Assembly (NCBI GenBank): GCA_013398275.1
Contig: VZSE01010018.1
Location: 1,123,256-1,187,255, forward strand
Source: Promerops cafer
Lineage: Eukaryota > Chordata > Aves > Passeriformes > Nectariniidae
Reading direction: 5' to 3'
Length of the DNA: 64,000 bases
In this document: piece after piece, positions 1 through 13,800 of the stretch
Position numbering within the stretch: position 1 is the stretch's first letter
Layout: each line of letters starts with the position of its first letter
The notes under the pieces: model-generated
The model's database searches: none
What the model was told of the DNA's origin: nothing
Seen by the model: the letters and a program-made list of their open reading frames with translations, nothing else
Translations under genes and position numbers: made by a program

Positions 1-1689
1 GTTAGTAAGACATTAATGTAGTTTTAATGATTTTTTCTGGAATGACTGCAGTGTCAAAGCACATTGAAAGAAACGTATGAAGAGCTGTGGAATAGGCACA
101 TAATAGACACTCAAATCCCTAAACTTTGGAGTGTGCAAGCATGTAATTAGGAGAGTGCTACATAATAAACACTGAGTAAGCCAGAATAATCACAAGGGAA
201 ATAACAAAATGAATACTAAAGCAGGGAACCCAAACCTATCTACACACTGAAAAATACCATGAATTCAAAACAGTCTGTGTTTTACTGCATACCTGAAAAT
301 ATATTTATTACCAAACTAGGCAGAGAGGGGGAAAGGATGTCATAGAAACAACATCCTTGTTACAAACTTCTCCAACTGGGATGAAATTAATATATAAGCA
401 CTACGTGATAAATTATTTCACAAAAGACACCGAAAAATAAAAATAAAATAGAAAAAAAAATAGAGAAGGATCACCTATAATCAATTGTTTCAAATAAGAA
501 GTTTAGGTCTGCTCACAGCCAAGACTGAGCAAAAATACTTTGACATCAACCTAATGTAATAACAAGAAAAGGTTTATTTTGTTTATGGAGATTCACTGAA
601 AGTCTTCTTCCTGTGACTCACCTGATCACAGGCATCCAACCATGGACAGCAACAGCCTGCATCAATAATAGTTACAAAACCCTTTCTCAAACCAGTATCA
701 ATCCACCTGCTTCACATTCCTCTTTACTAACATTTTAAGTTCTTAATTACTGTACCCAAAACAATTACAGCTATAGAAGTGTCTTATTTTCCCAAACAGG
801 GGAAAATACTTGTACTCTCATTTCTTTTGCCTGGTAAATAAAGACCTCATTCTCACAAGGACTTAAAACTAATTTCAAGGAATTTATTACATCAGTAGTA
901 AAACTCACATTAGTTGGGATCTGTCCTGTAAAGCACCCAAGTAGCTAAATTTAGTGCTGCGGTTGTCACAGGAAACAAAACTTTAACCATGTGAGTGTTT
1001 AAAACTTTAAATATGTGAGTTTACCTGGTGGCTTTTCACAGGGAAGTTATTTATAGAACAGAAATCCTTCCACTTCATCCAGCATCACTGTTGCAACCTG
1101 ACATCCAGCCTCTGGGTGCCTGTGAGTGCAGGGAGCCAATGAACTGGCAATTTCCCCTCTCTACAAAGTGATGGCATCAGCAATACCACCAAGAAGGAAG
1201 AAAATAAGGTAAAAGAGAAGGACAAGATGCAAAGGCTATGGTTTAATTAGGCTACAGCTTCATTAAATCTGGGATCATTTCTCAGCAGTAAATTGTTCCA
1301 CCCATGATTGACCCAACCCATTTGGGAGGGTGCTCATCACCCTGCTGACATGGTGGGATTCTTTCAGTCCCTCCTTGGCTAAAAATCAAAGGAGAGCTGA
1401 TAACTGTTATTTGTTATCCTGTGACCTCACAGAAAACAGGTATTTTAATGCCTTTCACATTCTTCCTGACAGCCCATCTCCCACCTGGCTTATCAGATAA
1501 GAAGACCTTGTGGTTCTTCTTCTACCGTGGATAGAGGTGAAGAAAAATCAAAGCAGAATAAACCAAGGAAACTTGACCACCCCAGTCTCCTAATAAGAGA
1601 ACATTCCCCCTTGTTCAGTTTCAATCTCCTGCAGAGTGCAGCAGTCCTCAGAGTGAATTTTCAAACACACAAACAGCAAGGTGGATGCT
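1..1689. other. Intergenic, no feature seen
   Basis: AT-rich unique-looking sequence. The open frames here are short and lack splice context or recognisable domains. No RNA gene or clear repeat was recognised. Confidence 0.5.
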
Positions 1690-1925
1690 GGTCACTTTTG
1701 CCATGTCTCAGGTGAAAGGATAAGAGGAAATGGCCTCAAGCTGCACCAGGGGAGGTTCATTAAAAAAAAAAATTCACTGAAAGAATGGTTTAACATTGGG
1801 ATAATTACCCAGGGAGATGATGGAGTCACTGTCTCTGGAAATGTTCAAGAGGCATCTGGATGTGGCACTTGGGGATACCACTTAGGGGTTTATTGTAGTG
1901 CTGGGATAATCATGAAGGTCTCTGG
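1690..1925 (+). repeat. CR1 LINE 3' fragment, plus orientation
   Basis: The text follows the familiar 3' part of avian CR1: a 'gaaatggcctcaagctgcac' block, then 'ggaggttcatt', a frame with 'cactgaaagaatggtt', 'ggagtcactgtctctggaaa', and 'gatgtggcacttggggatac'. An internal A-run (about 1761-1771) and substitutions show it is old. The canonical 8-bp tail repeats are not clear at the right end. Short open frames over this element are fossils of the LINE and not host genes. Confidence 0.75.
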
Positions 1926-4057
1926 ATCCCCCTAAATATTTACCTATTGTTTAAAACTAGATGATAAATTAAATGTTAGAGTTCTATATTTTTGACAACA
2001 CATTATTTCTATAAAATGAAAAGTCAGAACAGAAAATAAAACACTATCCTCAACAATATTGATCACTATAAATTATGCATGACTCATTTTGAATTACTTC
2101 TATAACCCAATATTCTCATCTTGCTAGTGGAAATAAATTAATTCTAACACGAGGAGCCATTGTACAAAGGTTAAAAACAGGCATGCATGCATTCATCTGC
2201 AGAAAACGAAAAAGTTTAGGTTAATGAAATGTCTGAGGAAAGGAGTCTTATTAATTAGCAAGTTCACAGCATTCTTCGCAGCTGTATTTCAGAGATGCCA
2301 AACTGTAATATATTAACGCTGTAGGCAAAATCTGCATCTCCATCTTGAAAATAACGTCAAGCTTCTTTTATTCAATGTTGGATCTTTCTTCTCGTGATTC
2401 ATATGCCTGAAAGCACTATCTCTTCTTCAAAGTCTTGCATGAGACAGGAACCAAGTGCAATGTTTACATCCCTGTAGATGATGGGATAAAACTACTGCAA
2501 GAGCTCTAGTTATATTTAGTTTTTAGAATGGATTGCATTTTCAAAGTTTCATTAACATTGTACCTCATTTCCCCTTCACTGGCTTTAGATTTGCTGCTGA
2601 TATTATGGCTCTTTTTTTTTTTTTTTTGGGAGGGGGCTCATCCATACTCATTGCCTTCAGGAGGAATTTTTCCACTGACTCTGCTGAATACTTCAAGACC
2701 TAGTAAACAAAGAAGTACAGTACCTTGCAAGGTAACAAATGTGGAGCAGAGAAGGCATGGAGTGAGGAGTATTGGCACTAGCTATTACCCTGCTTCAGTC
2801 CTTTAATTGCAACCCAAAAGACATTCAGGGCCAGATATTGTAGTACTTCATTTTTTTCTCTTTTCAGCCTTTGTGTTTTGAAGAGTGTCAATAATGTTTA
2901 CTGGGATTGTTTTTGTGTGATAGGTGTTTCTATTTTTTAAACACCAAGGTTACTCTGTCACTGAGCATCACCTTTAAGAACCAAGCAGTTAAAATAGGGT
3001 TTGTGGTCCTGTGAGTTTTTGTTTGGGAGGAAAAGTTGCTGCTGGAGGGAGGTGCAAGAATGGGTGAGCTGCCAGACTCACAGGCAGCTCCAGTGACAGG
3101 GACTTCTTGTTCTGTGCTTGAGTGGGCAGGGGAAGGAGGAGCTCACTGCTGAGCCAAGTTTGAGTGGCATGGCTCCCAGAAAAAAGTGTACCAGCATGGA
3201 GAGCTGCACTTTTTCAGCTGGCAGACAGCTCAGGATCCAGCTCTGACTTTAAAACCCACTCATCTGAACTAGAGTGAACCCCATCTGGCTCAGCCTGGGA
3301 TAGAACTATGTCTATCAACAAAGTCCCCCCAGTTTTTAGCAATTCAAAGTTCTTTTCCCAGGTAAAACTGCATGCACAAATCTCCCTCTTTTACCCTGGA
3401 CAGGTTCCAAACTTTGTTTTTGTCATTATTTTGACTATCTCCTTCTGAAAGACTTCCTTGGTTTTCCTTTATTTCTCTCACTTTACACAGATGATCAGGT
3501 GTTATTTTTCAGCTCTGTTCTTTAGGACTTGTCAACCCTGTCCTTCTGGTAGTTACAATGTCCTCAAAGCTGCAGGCTTCCTATCTATCCAAATCTATCT
3601 ATCTAAACTGACACTGTTTAGCTGAAGCAAATGAAACATGAGGTCTTTGACACCAACCAGAGTACACTGAGGTAGATGGAGCAGTAATAACATTTGCAGG
3701 AAAGGCAGATGGATTTACTTGGATATAAATCAGCATAAGCCCTACACTTGATAGAGCTAAATACTTCACCATCATATATTATATTATATTATATATTTAC
3801 TATATTTATTTTGAGAATGGTTCTAGTTTAAGATTTTTTTTTAAAGTAATCTTTCCACAATAAGGATACATGATTTCAAAGTGGGCGATTTTGCTGACCA
3901 GAATTGACTTTCTCCTCTCTTTGTCCAGAAAGAAAGGAATGGAAAAACGAGAAAGTAAAAAAAAAAAATTTAATCCAGCTATTGACAATTAAAGGATGGC
4001 CTAGGAATCCTAATGACAAGCCAACAATAACTTCTCTGAGAGGAGAAATTTTCATTG
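1926..4057. other. Intergenic, no gene seen
   Basis: No coding exon or RNA gene was recognised. It contains a T-run near 2610-2627 and a strongly AT-rich patch near 3770-3800 made of 'atatt' units. Open frames near 3806-3990 are low-complexity or run into the LTR that follows. Confidence 0.45.
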
Positions 4058-4689
4058 TGTTGTACTGGGTCTGTGTGACCAGGCGTGACCTTGCAGGAAG
4101 CCCACACTGGAGCAGGCTCCTGACAGGACCCTGTGTAGCCCTGTGGAGAGAGGAGCCCACGCTGGAGCAGGAGCTGTGACCTTGTGCAGGACCCACTGTG
4201 GAGCTGTTTGTGAAGAACTGCAGCCTGTGGGAGGACTTCAGTTGGAGGAGTTGATGCAGGACTGCCTCCCATGGGAGAGACCCCACATGGGATCAGGGGA
4301 AGAGTGTGAGGAGTCCTCCCCCTGGCAAGGAGGGAGCAGCAGGGACAACCTGTGATGAACTGACAGAGCCCCTGTGCCACTGCAGGGAAGGAGGCAGAGA
4401 ATCCATGAGTGAAGTTAAGCCTGGGAAGAAAGGAGAGATGGGGGGAAGGGTTTTAAGATTTTGTTTCCTCTCTCATCCCCCTGCTCTGATTTGACTGGTA
4501 ATAAACTCATCTGATTTCCCCAGGGTGAGTCTGTTTTACCTGGGACAATGACTGCTGAGTGATGCCTCCCTGCCCTTCTCTCGACCCACAAGCCTTTTGT
4601 TGTATTTTCTCTCCTGTGTCCAGCTGAGAAGGGCAGTGACCGAGCAGCTTTGGGGGCACCTGGCAGCCAGCTGGGCTCAGCCCACCACA
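4058..4689 (+). mobile_element. Solo LTR of an avian ERVL-like endogenous retrovirus
   Basis: About 630 bp beginning TGTTGTACTGGG and ending CCCACCACA, so it has TG...CA termini. The interior is typical of a bird ERV LTR: GC-rich 'gaagaactgcagcctgtggg' and 'ccatgggagagaccccac' blocks, then a polyadenylation region with AATAAACTCATCTGATT near 4500, followed by the R/U5-like 'cgacccacaagccttt' and 'cagctgagaagggcagtgac'. No internal gag/pol sequence is attached on either side, so this is a solo LTR left by recombination. No clean target-site duplication was seen, so the exact ends are uncertain by a few bases. The several open frames across it are incidental. Confidence 0.75.
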
Positions 4690-5319
4690 CACACACGTAC
4701 AGAGACAAGGCTGCAAGGCTGCTACCTCCAACCAGGCTCAGAAGGAAACTTCATAACAAACAGATAGAGTCATACTGTTCCTGGAAAATTTCCAATTTAT
4801 ATGTGTCTCTTCGACAACGTGGACCTACCAGGAACCCATGTGTTCTGCTAGTCAAAACATTGGGAAATATCCAAAATTCAGCTACCCTGAAGTACGGTAA
4901 TAATGCTGTATGTTTGTTTCTTAACTGGAACAATGGCATAATATGCATATCATACACAAACTAAATATTTTATGATGCTTTTAAGTACTAAAATAATCTT
5001 TAATCTCTGAGCAAAAAAAGCACTTAAGTGCTTGAGACTGCAATTAGGTAGGCTTCTGTTAAAGTGCTTAATTTTTATCTTAACCAATCACTTAAATCAC
5101 TGGAGTTTAACTTCTTTGCTGAATCAAGATCTAAAAACTTCATTAACTGAGGTTAAGTCCTCACTCAGCCCAGTGTCTAGACTCAAATTCCCAGCCTAGA
5201 TATTCGGCCTGGCCTGGCTTTCCATTCAGAGTTCCTGCTGCACAGTCCAGCACTACCAGAAGCCAATTTACTCACAGAGACACAGCCAAAAGGTTACTCC
5301 TTCCACACAGGAACAAGAA

Positions 5320-5388
5320 ATTAAAAAAGAAAAAAAGAAAAACAAACAAACAAACAAACAAAAAAACCCAACAAAACAAAAAAAATCT
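5320..5388. repeat. A-rich (CAAA)n low-complexity tract
   Basis: Run of A with GAAAAA and CAAA units. It could be the decayed tail of an old retroposon, but no body is recognisable. Confidence 0.7.
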
Positions 5389-8300
5389 TCATAATATCTT
5401 TGTCAGTTCACAAATGATGTTCATTCAAATTCCGGCACTTTTTCCACTGCAGTGACAAATTCACTGGAATTGTTACAGACTAGCTGTAGCTGGAGCCTAC
5501 TGACAGCAGTGAGTTCTGTAGGAAACCAGTGTAGTCTGCCAATTGTTTATGACATAAATTTCACTATTTAAAACAGTCTTCATGAACTACATATTGTATT
5601 TGAATAAATACTGAGACAGATTGATATGATTAAGAATACATTAATAAAGCATCATTCATTTAATTTTCTAGTTCTTTGTTCACTCTTAATCTAAAGATTG
5701 GCTTCCTTCTCTGCAATATTTAAGCAAGCATCTTTTGTCCTTAATATCAAAAGTATTCAAAGTTCATTTCTCTTTAACTAAAAATAAAACCAAAAAGAAG
5801 GATGATTTAATTTCCCTTTGTTGACTCATCTTACAATCATTTCTTACTCTATTGTCTGAACATAAGAGGAAAAAAAATTTCTACAAAGCCAGGCCTATGT
5901 CCTTTGAATATAGAACAAAAGAGAAGCATTCTTGTTGTGATCAAGTTTTGTGCATGTTCCAGTTTCCTTAACAAGGTTAACCCCACAGTGGCATGCATAA
6001 CTCTAGTGAAAGGAATAATTTCAGATGTTTTCTCTATGTTGTTGGTTTATAGTTTATGGGAAAAGGCTGCCCTCTTCTGACAACTTTTCAATTTCTTTGA
6101 AAATCTTCACAGATTTTTGTATTCTCCATTTATAGTTTCTCCTTTGTTTCCCCATCCATTGTATCAACAGGGCCATTATCCCTACTCCTTATGCTCATAT
6201 TCAGAATGATATAACATAGAATGGGCAGGTTAAATACACCACACAATTAATGTGTAAACTGCTCATATTTGATAAACATGATAAAAACCACCACCTCTTC
6301 ATACTCAGTCAAGCAGGAAGCAAGTAGGTATCTGGTATTTTGAGCTGTGGTAAAAATATTAACTGCCACACTCCCACTTTTTAAACAGGTGTCATCTTCC
6401 CATTTTTCAGACACATCCATTGTATGGATCTCTTTATCCACAGCACCTTGGCAGTATCTGTGTAAGCCTTTTAGTCTGAATCCTGACTTACCATATCCAA
6501 CTTTGCATTGCAGACTGGCCTCAGAACAGGCAGAGTGGGTTGCTTTCAAATGAAATTAAATACAAAGATGCTTTCCAGAAGCACGCATAATGCATTCTGA
6601 CCAGTGCTGGGGAGTCAGCTCTCACATTCCTACAGTACACAGAAGGATGCAAGGGCTGAAATAAAACTGGATTTTGATGCCAAACTGACGAGCCTCCTTG
6701 GCAGCTGCAGCAAATCCAGAGCTCTGTGGTACCAGCCATACAGGCTGCTTCTTACCTTGTAAGAAAGGACAGACAGTTCACTCGAAATTGGCAACTGAAC
6801 ACAAAATTTTAGGAGTTACACACTGACCATTCAGCATTAAAATTATATTACCAGCCCATGAAGTAAGGCCTGTCAGCCAGGAGTCCCTTTCGCACTGAGA
6901 ACTCCAATTTCTGGGCTATCCTGTGCTTTCTCTGTCTCAATAAGCTCAAAAGAAACCCTGGAAACTTCAAAGTGGAAAAAGAAGTTGAGGTACCAGCTGA
7001 GTGCTGCCAGTATGCATAAGGTGGCTGTGGACTTACCCTGTTCTAGTACCTGTTTAGGACCTCATGTCTGAATCCTTCCTTACTGACTCGTATCAGCTGT
7101 GCTGTATTCACCCATCAGTTTCCATCCAGACATTAATGTCTAATGTGATTACTAATTACCCTGAAATACTCCTTCAGAAGTAATATATAACACTATTTAC
7201 AAAACTTGCATGAGAAGAGTAGATGTTTTTACAGTGCTTTCTTCTTCTTAAAAAGATACCCAACTTCCTTTCAGCATCTCCTTATTAAATTGCTTTCCAC
7301 TTAGCTGCGTATAAACCTAGCCCTTAATTCCACCATCATATATCTGCACTTCACCTTATACAAATAAGTAATTCCAATGTGTAATCAATCCTTATCTGAG
7401 GCAGAGATCATAAACCAAGCCTTAACTCTATATAGCATCACTGAAATCAATAAAGCCATCCCAAATTAAACTAGAAAATGGTCTTGTCTTACATATCTTT
7501 GATCTAGACTATTTCAGCCTATCAGGAATTAAGATGATGATGCAGCAAACATCTCCTGTCTAATACCCATTGCCTTTCACCCAAGTAAGATCCTGCTTGC
7601 TCCAGTGACTCCTAACACTTAATGAGTTTCTTGACATATCCTTCCTGTCATGCCATTCTAAACAGTATAGTTAAAAGAAAAGAAGATGAGTTTATCAAAT
7701 ACTAAACAGGTCCTATACCCACACAGGAAAAACAATTTTGTTTGAGTTTTTTAAACCTGCCACTTAAAAATTTAATCTCCCTGTGACTACACAGTAAATA
7801 TAAATACTGCATGAAATTTCCCAAGCTTGTTGCATCTTGTGGAACCAACTTAGAGTTCATTACTGCAAATACACACTAATGAGATCCCTTTGGTATCACT
7901 ACAATACAGTGGTTAATTACAGAGCCTACATTTACCCATGGGATATATCTTTCTTCCCATGTATAGAGATTCTCCCTTACTGTTTACCAAACTAGATAAA
8001 AGCACATTTTTTTAAAAAAAAAAGTTAACAAATTTATCATTACAAATTGGTGTTTCCATTTTACAGGTGAGAAAATCAAAGAACAATGGCATCACCAGGC
8101 AACCCAATAGGACTTATTGCCAAACACTGAACCAGGAGGAAACTGGAGCATTTAGGGTAGTTGTATAAGGCAAATATTGAATTCCAAATCAAACTGATCT
8201 AAAATTACCTAATTCACCACTTAAAGTTTTCTCAAAGAAAGCTGATTTGGTGTTTTCAGCCCTTTCTGAATTTCCCCAATGACACTTTTTGTATTAAAAT

Positions 8301-10294
8301 GAACAACATTAGTGGGTATATTGCACTCTGAACACAAATGCACGAATGAACTGCCATGAGTCCAGCCTCTCTTCAGCTCTAATGCAGAAGTTTGCTCCAC
8401 TGAGCCACCACCACCACTTGCTTCAGAACAGGGATCTCCCTGGAAGATTTTCATTTTCTGCCTGCCTGTGGCATCATCTGCTGAGTCTGAGAGCTGACAC
8501 AATTAGTACAAAGTAGCATGTGGCAGCGAGCCAGAGAAAGCACTGCATTTCCGAACAATTACAGCCCATTTCGTTGGTGCTGGGAGACACAAGTGCTCAG
8601 CCACTTGAGAAGTGCACTTCTGTGCTGGAAATGCACTGCCTGGAACAGTCCCTCTTACAAAATGGAATTTACCAGCTAAAATTGGAAATTGGGAAAAGAA
8701 AGTTTCTTTGTCTCATGCTGTTTATCGGAAACTTCAGAGTTATCAACCCCGCTGCTTCTTTCCGTTTTATCCAAAGCTTATGAAAATCAAGGCAAAAAAT
8801 CACTATTCCTGTGCCACATATTTTATAGGGATGTTTAAATTGTGTGAAAATATCATTCCCTTTATAAAATATTATCATTCCCTTATCACAGCACTGAGCA
8901 ACACTTAGTCATGTCTGTATGCCTTCTTGTGTCAACAAGGAAAACAGAAAAATTTTAGGAACCTAGCTCAGTCTGATATATTTCTATACCTGAATATCTG
9001 TACCACACATTGAAAGAATCTAGTTCCAGACATTTGAAATCTAGTCTCAGGTCTCTGTGCTTGTTTAAAGGGGTATAAGTAGCAGGTATTTGGAGACAAG
9101 GTGAGGAGACTCAGAGACCTGTTAAGGTCAGACTGGGGTAGATGAGAGAAAGGCTGCACAAAAACCTGCAGAATAAAATAAGGAGAATAGCAGCAGTTTC
9201 AAAAAACAGAAAAGAAGAGAAATTTTAAAAATCCACCCCTTCATACACAAGCATACAAGCAGACAAAAATGTCTTCTCCTGTGTATCTCCTAATGACTGC
9301 CTCAAAAGAAAGGAACAAAGAATTATACAGTAAAATGCTAAAGCTGAGAACTTGACTATAGCTATGGTAATGTAATTACTATTTCTCTAGTATTAATTTT
9401 TTTTTTAAGTGTCAATCCATAAGCATGTCTGTCCACAAGTCTGTGTATTTTTGGTTTGTCCAGACAAGTAAAAGCAAGTGCAATGGCTGGTTCAGAGCTT
9501 TGCGTGGACTGACCAGCATGCTGGAGCTGTCTCCAGCAGTGAAAACATGCCTGCCTGCCTGCCTTAGGTCACTATATTCCATCCTCCTTACAACCCAGCT
9601 TTGGACTCGCAACAAAACATGCAATTCACAGGTTTTGGACATCCCATTCCACTGACATTCAGATGAAATTGGTTATAAGGTTCAACCAAGCATTGCTGTC
9701 AAGCGTAGGGACAGAGGGGGCATAGGAAAGAAAGGAAATGGATAATGTGCATAGGATGCATTTGCATGAGAAACCAGCATGACACACATAAAACGGCCTT
9801 ACAGAAGAAAAATACACCCATCTGTCCTCAAATCAGTTCCATCAGGAAAGGCAGTCTGGGGCAAGAAAACATTTTTTTCCTGAATTGGAGGAGGTAATCT
9901 TTTTGTACCATTTATTCCTGCTCATATCCCAATAGGTGGAAAGCTGTAATCAGTCTCAACCCCAGCAGCAGCTCTAATTCCAAGAGGCCCAAACAGAAAC
10001 AAAATGAAAGTACATTTATTTCCCTTCTAAGTTATTCTCCTCAGAATGGACATTAGATTACTTTGTATCTGGAACAAAACTACCCTGTCCATAGCGTTTA
10101 TAAAAAAAAATCTGAATGCCTGCAATAGCATTCATCTACGATGAGCATAAAGACAACAGATTTAAACTGGAAAATTTACAAATGTGCTCACAAATATTAT
10201 TGTTCCACTTCTCATACTGAGACATTATATAAAGAGAAAATGTGAATTCATTTATCCAATGAACACAGCACAGCAAAACTGTTGTGTATTAGAT

Positions 10295-10313
10295 CCGTAG
10301 ATCACATCTACGG
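10295..10313. repeat. Perfect 8-bp inverted repeat (hairpin)
   Basis: CCGTAGAT and ATCTACGG flank a 3-nt loop (CAC). It lies beyond the LIPI 3' end. It is too short to assign to an element. Confidence 0.5.
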
Positions 10314-10449
10314 TATATTAAATTCATTTAGTAGACAGATCATTATGTTTCCATGTAAAAGCCATTACAAATAATAAATATTTAAATATATGTATGACAA
10401 ATAATGTGCCAGGATTATGCAGATAATTCATATTTAATTCAGTAGTTGC

Positions 10450-10455
10450 TTTATT
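10450..10455 (-). terminator. Candidate LIPI polyadenylation signal
   Basis: TTTATT on the plus strand, AATAAA on the gene strand, about 250 bp past the LIPI stop codon. Position and motif fit; transcript evidence is needed to prove its use. Confidence 0.4.
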
Positions 10456-10704
10456 GCTAACAAATAGTAATGAACAGACCACTGCATGTTCTCCACCAAG
10501 ATACATTTACTTTACTCAAATAATTTTCCAAGCACATACATGTCTGAACTTTTCAATTAATTTCAGCCTAAGGCACTCAGAGAAAGTAATGCATATTATC
10601 AGGTAGACTCTTGAAAAATAAATCTAGCTTATCTCATTTCCTTTCTCATTGCAGTCTTTATCCTGAGGAAGCATCAAAATGTCACTGCCCTGAGAGAAAT
10701 TAGG

Positions 10705-10810
10705 TTAGTAGTAGCTCTCTCTTCGTGTACCCCTCTCAGAGCAAGGGATAGGTTTGAAGGTCAGTTCAGTGTTCTCCATCAGTACAAAATCGTATCTGCA
10801 CAGCTGTAGC
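10705..10810 (-). CDS. LIPI: LIPI exon 10, C-terminus
   Basis: Encodes LQLCRYDFVLMENTELTFKP, then a short basic tail ending SYY and TAA (10707-10705). The LCRYDFVLMEN block is the conserved end of the family. Intron 9 is about 3.5 kb. Confidence 0.9.
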
Positions 10811-13800
10811 CTGCAAAAGAAGAAAAAGAAAAAAAAAAATCACAACAGAAAAAGTTAACTTTAACAGAAAAATATCCCAGTATTTGAATTTTTAAACCTC
10901 CAGTATTTACCAGCTTTCAGACACAGTACTCAGGACAAGAAGTGTCTCCTTGTCTAAGTTAGTACCCTATTTCATGCATTCCTAGAGTAGCTCTGACGGA
11001 CTGAAAAACAACCAAACATCAAACCAAACATCAGCTGGATGGTGCAAAGTGTATCACACTGGTCTGAACTACAAAGATGCAGCATTTCATTCAAATTAAC
11101 TCTTTAGCAGCATGACCAGAAATCTGCACAATTCCTGTTAACACAGGGCCTGAATAATTTATTTAGAGTTCCCTAGGTAGGAAAATTTCTCTGCTTTTAT
11201 TTTACAAAGGAAAGTAAAAAAACACCTCATAACATTTTCTCTTTCACTTGCAATGACAGCATGTGTAAGAAATTTTAATGCACAGCTGACTAATACTACA
11301 TGAACATGTAAAGAGGTCACAAAGGGAGCCACGTATACATAAAAAACGTGCTTTTGAGGTCAATATAAGTGCTCTGCCTTTTAGGGCAGAGGGAGCTCAC
11401 AGTCCTGCTCTTCATGCACTCTTGGAATGTATGGGGAGAGCTGGTTTGAACAGGAGAATGATGGACACACCCTCTGATGGCACCTCCATAGCATACAAGC
11501 TGTGAGACTTATTTTAAGATTATCTTCTCTACTGCTCTGAACTCATAGATGTGGCTACAGCACACAATTCACCTCGGCCTGGGATGTGGAATGCAGTGAA
11601 ACAGCAAAAGGAGAGAACAGTGCACCTGGCATTTCCATTGTTGCCCATTCTTATGAGATTTCCAACCAGTTAAGGCTCCACCTGTCTGTATGTGAAAGGA
11701 CTGCCAGATTTCTACTTAAGAAAGAATATGACACCTTCTAAGGTCTCCACAAAGTTATGAAAGTAATTTTATAACTAAAAAGATCAAAATGAATTCCAGT
11801 GTCTGTACAATGCAAAGCACAGAATTTCATCCAGTCCTTCATCAAAAATTTGTTTGGATTTGAATTCCATGTTTCATTTTTATAGTATTTTTGTATTATA
11901 TTTATTTCTAACAACAGGGGACAAAATACCTCACCAAACCATAATGCTGAATTCTAGAAATAAAAACTTATGTTTTCCAATGTATTTTATCTCATCTGCA
12001 GTGCAATCCATCTCAGCTTGTGATTACTGAGTAACAGGAATGCCTCACAGGAGAGTAGCCCTGAGCAGGGAGCAGATTGGCCAATAAGAAGCAAAACACA
12101 AAAAATGTTTTTGTTAGGTGAGGCTTCTTCAACTCCTCAACCCAAATGGCTTCTCTGCTGTCCACTAAAAATCATGGGCATGCCACACTTGTTCAGAAGA
12201 GGTATTTGCAAGGTCTTCTTTATATCTGTTCTTGTTTTGGTCACAAAAACCCCAGCGGTATCTGGGCTAAGTATCTTTGAGACATTCACCTTCCTCTTTA
12301 ACTGAGTTTGAATTCACTGACAGGTTCATAAGATTTTTGGGATAACTGACACCTGGACATGCACAAGTTAGCAAAGCTTTTTGGTTTTATGGGTGAGCAG
12401 AAATTATTTATCTCAGGGATCTGAAGGAGAGTATGAAAATTATGTGTACCTTTCAGCACTCCCATATTCACACACCATCTGTGTGAATAGTGGACCAGCC
12501 CAGCAGACAATTCTGTGACACTCCCCAAACTCCTACAGTTTGCCATTAACCAAGACCTGAGGAGACTGAGACTTCTACTTTCTTTTATTCCTGCATCTGT
12601 CCCCTGGTTTTTATCTACTACTTTGTTGTGAATAATTTAAGTATTTTTAATGTAGTTTCTAGCTGATCATCCTGTATTTAAGTAATTGTTGTAATTTTAT
12701 GTAAATAAGGTAAATATAGGTTGGAATAATTACAATGAGCAATTAGGTAATTATACCAATAGTGCTGTAACATCTGCATTTAAATTACCTTTACATGCTG
12801 ATTCAATACAGTATTTTTCACTGTTCTCTTAAAGGATCTACAGCTGCAATCTGATGAGGTACCACACAAAGGACTTCAGAGGATACTATATTAATGCATA
12901 TCAAGTGCATCTTACTTTTAAACTCACAAGAGTCAGACTAACAGGAATGAAAACTCAAAACCTGTAAGGGCTGTTCACTGAAAATCTTTCTTGTTTGCTT
13001 GCTAGATCGTTATCTGAGAAAGTCCCAAGTGCTGTCAGGCTTATACAAAATATATCTTCTGATTTATCACCATTAGGCTGAGAAAAAAATTGGAATATGA
13101 TTTAGAACTTTTCACCCTCTCTCATCACCAAATGCTTTCAGATAAAATCATGCCATTTTCACCTGAGAGCTTGAGACTTATGGCTTTCAATAAGTTAATA
13201 AAGTCAAATGTATGTCCATTCTGGGGTTCTATTTTGATTACTGAGTGTTTTGTTTCTTCCTAAGTCTCTCCCATCCATCTCCTCCTCTTTCTCAGTAAAT
13301 CTAAAAATAGTAGATTAATTTAAGGTGGTTTCGTAATTTTTGCGAAGTATCATACCCAATTCCTACCTAGGCTATTATCATACACCATATAAGAAATCCT
13401 CAAGTGTTACATCTCAAGTTAATAAAATATACTGACTTAAGACTTACTAAGTATTGTAACATTATTCTCACTCATTACTCATTTGATATTACTTATTTGA
13501 TATGCATTTTAGGTTTTTATTTTAAGTTCTGACTTTCTTAAATATGCCATTAATAAGAAAAAAATGATCAACTCTCAAATAAAGTACTCTTGCTACTCCT
13601 GGATATTTCTTACCTATTCCATGTAATATGTTCTTTTCACAAGATGCAAATGTAAAATTTTATTGCTAGTGTTACTGCACAAGTAAATTTGGAGATTTAA
13701 AAAATGAACATATGGTAATACTGCTGAACTATTTTAAACCAGAATTAATAAAATCTTAGTAATTACACTCAATTACAAAAAAAAAGCAGATTATTTAATT

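Larger units (their letters stand above)
4690..10449. other. Intergenic stretch downstream of LIPI, no gene seen
   Basis: AT-rich intergenic DNA with one A/CAAA-rich simple-sequence tract (about 5320-5390). No CpG island, exon-like block or RNA gene was recognised. A small perfect inverted repeat near 10295-10313 is listed separately. Confidence 0.45.

Noticed and set aside
3876..4731. Overlapping 70-136 codon frames on both strands
   Set aside because: They lie across the solo LTR; LTRs are noncoding and no gag/pol/env motif is seen.
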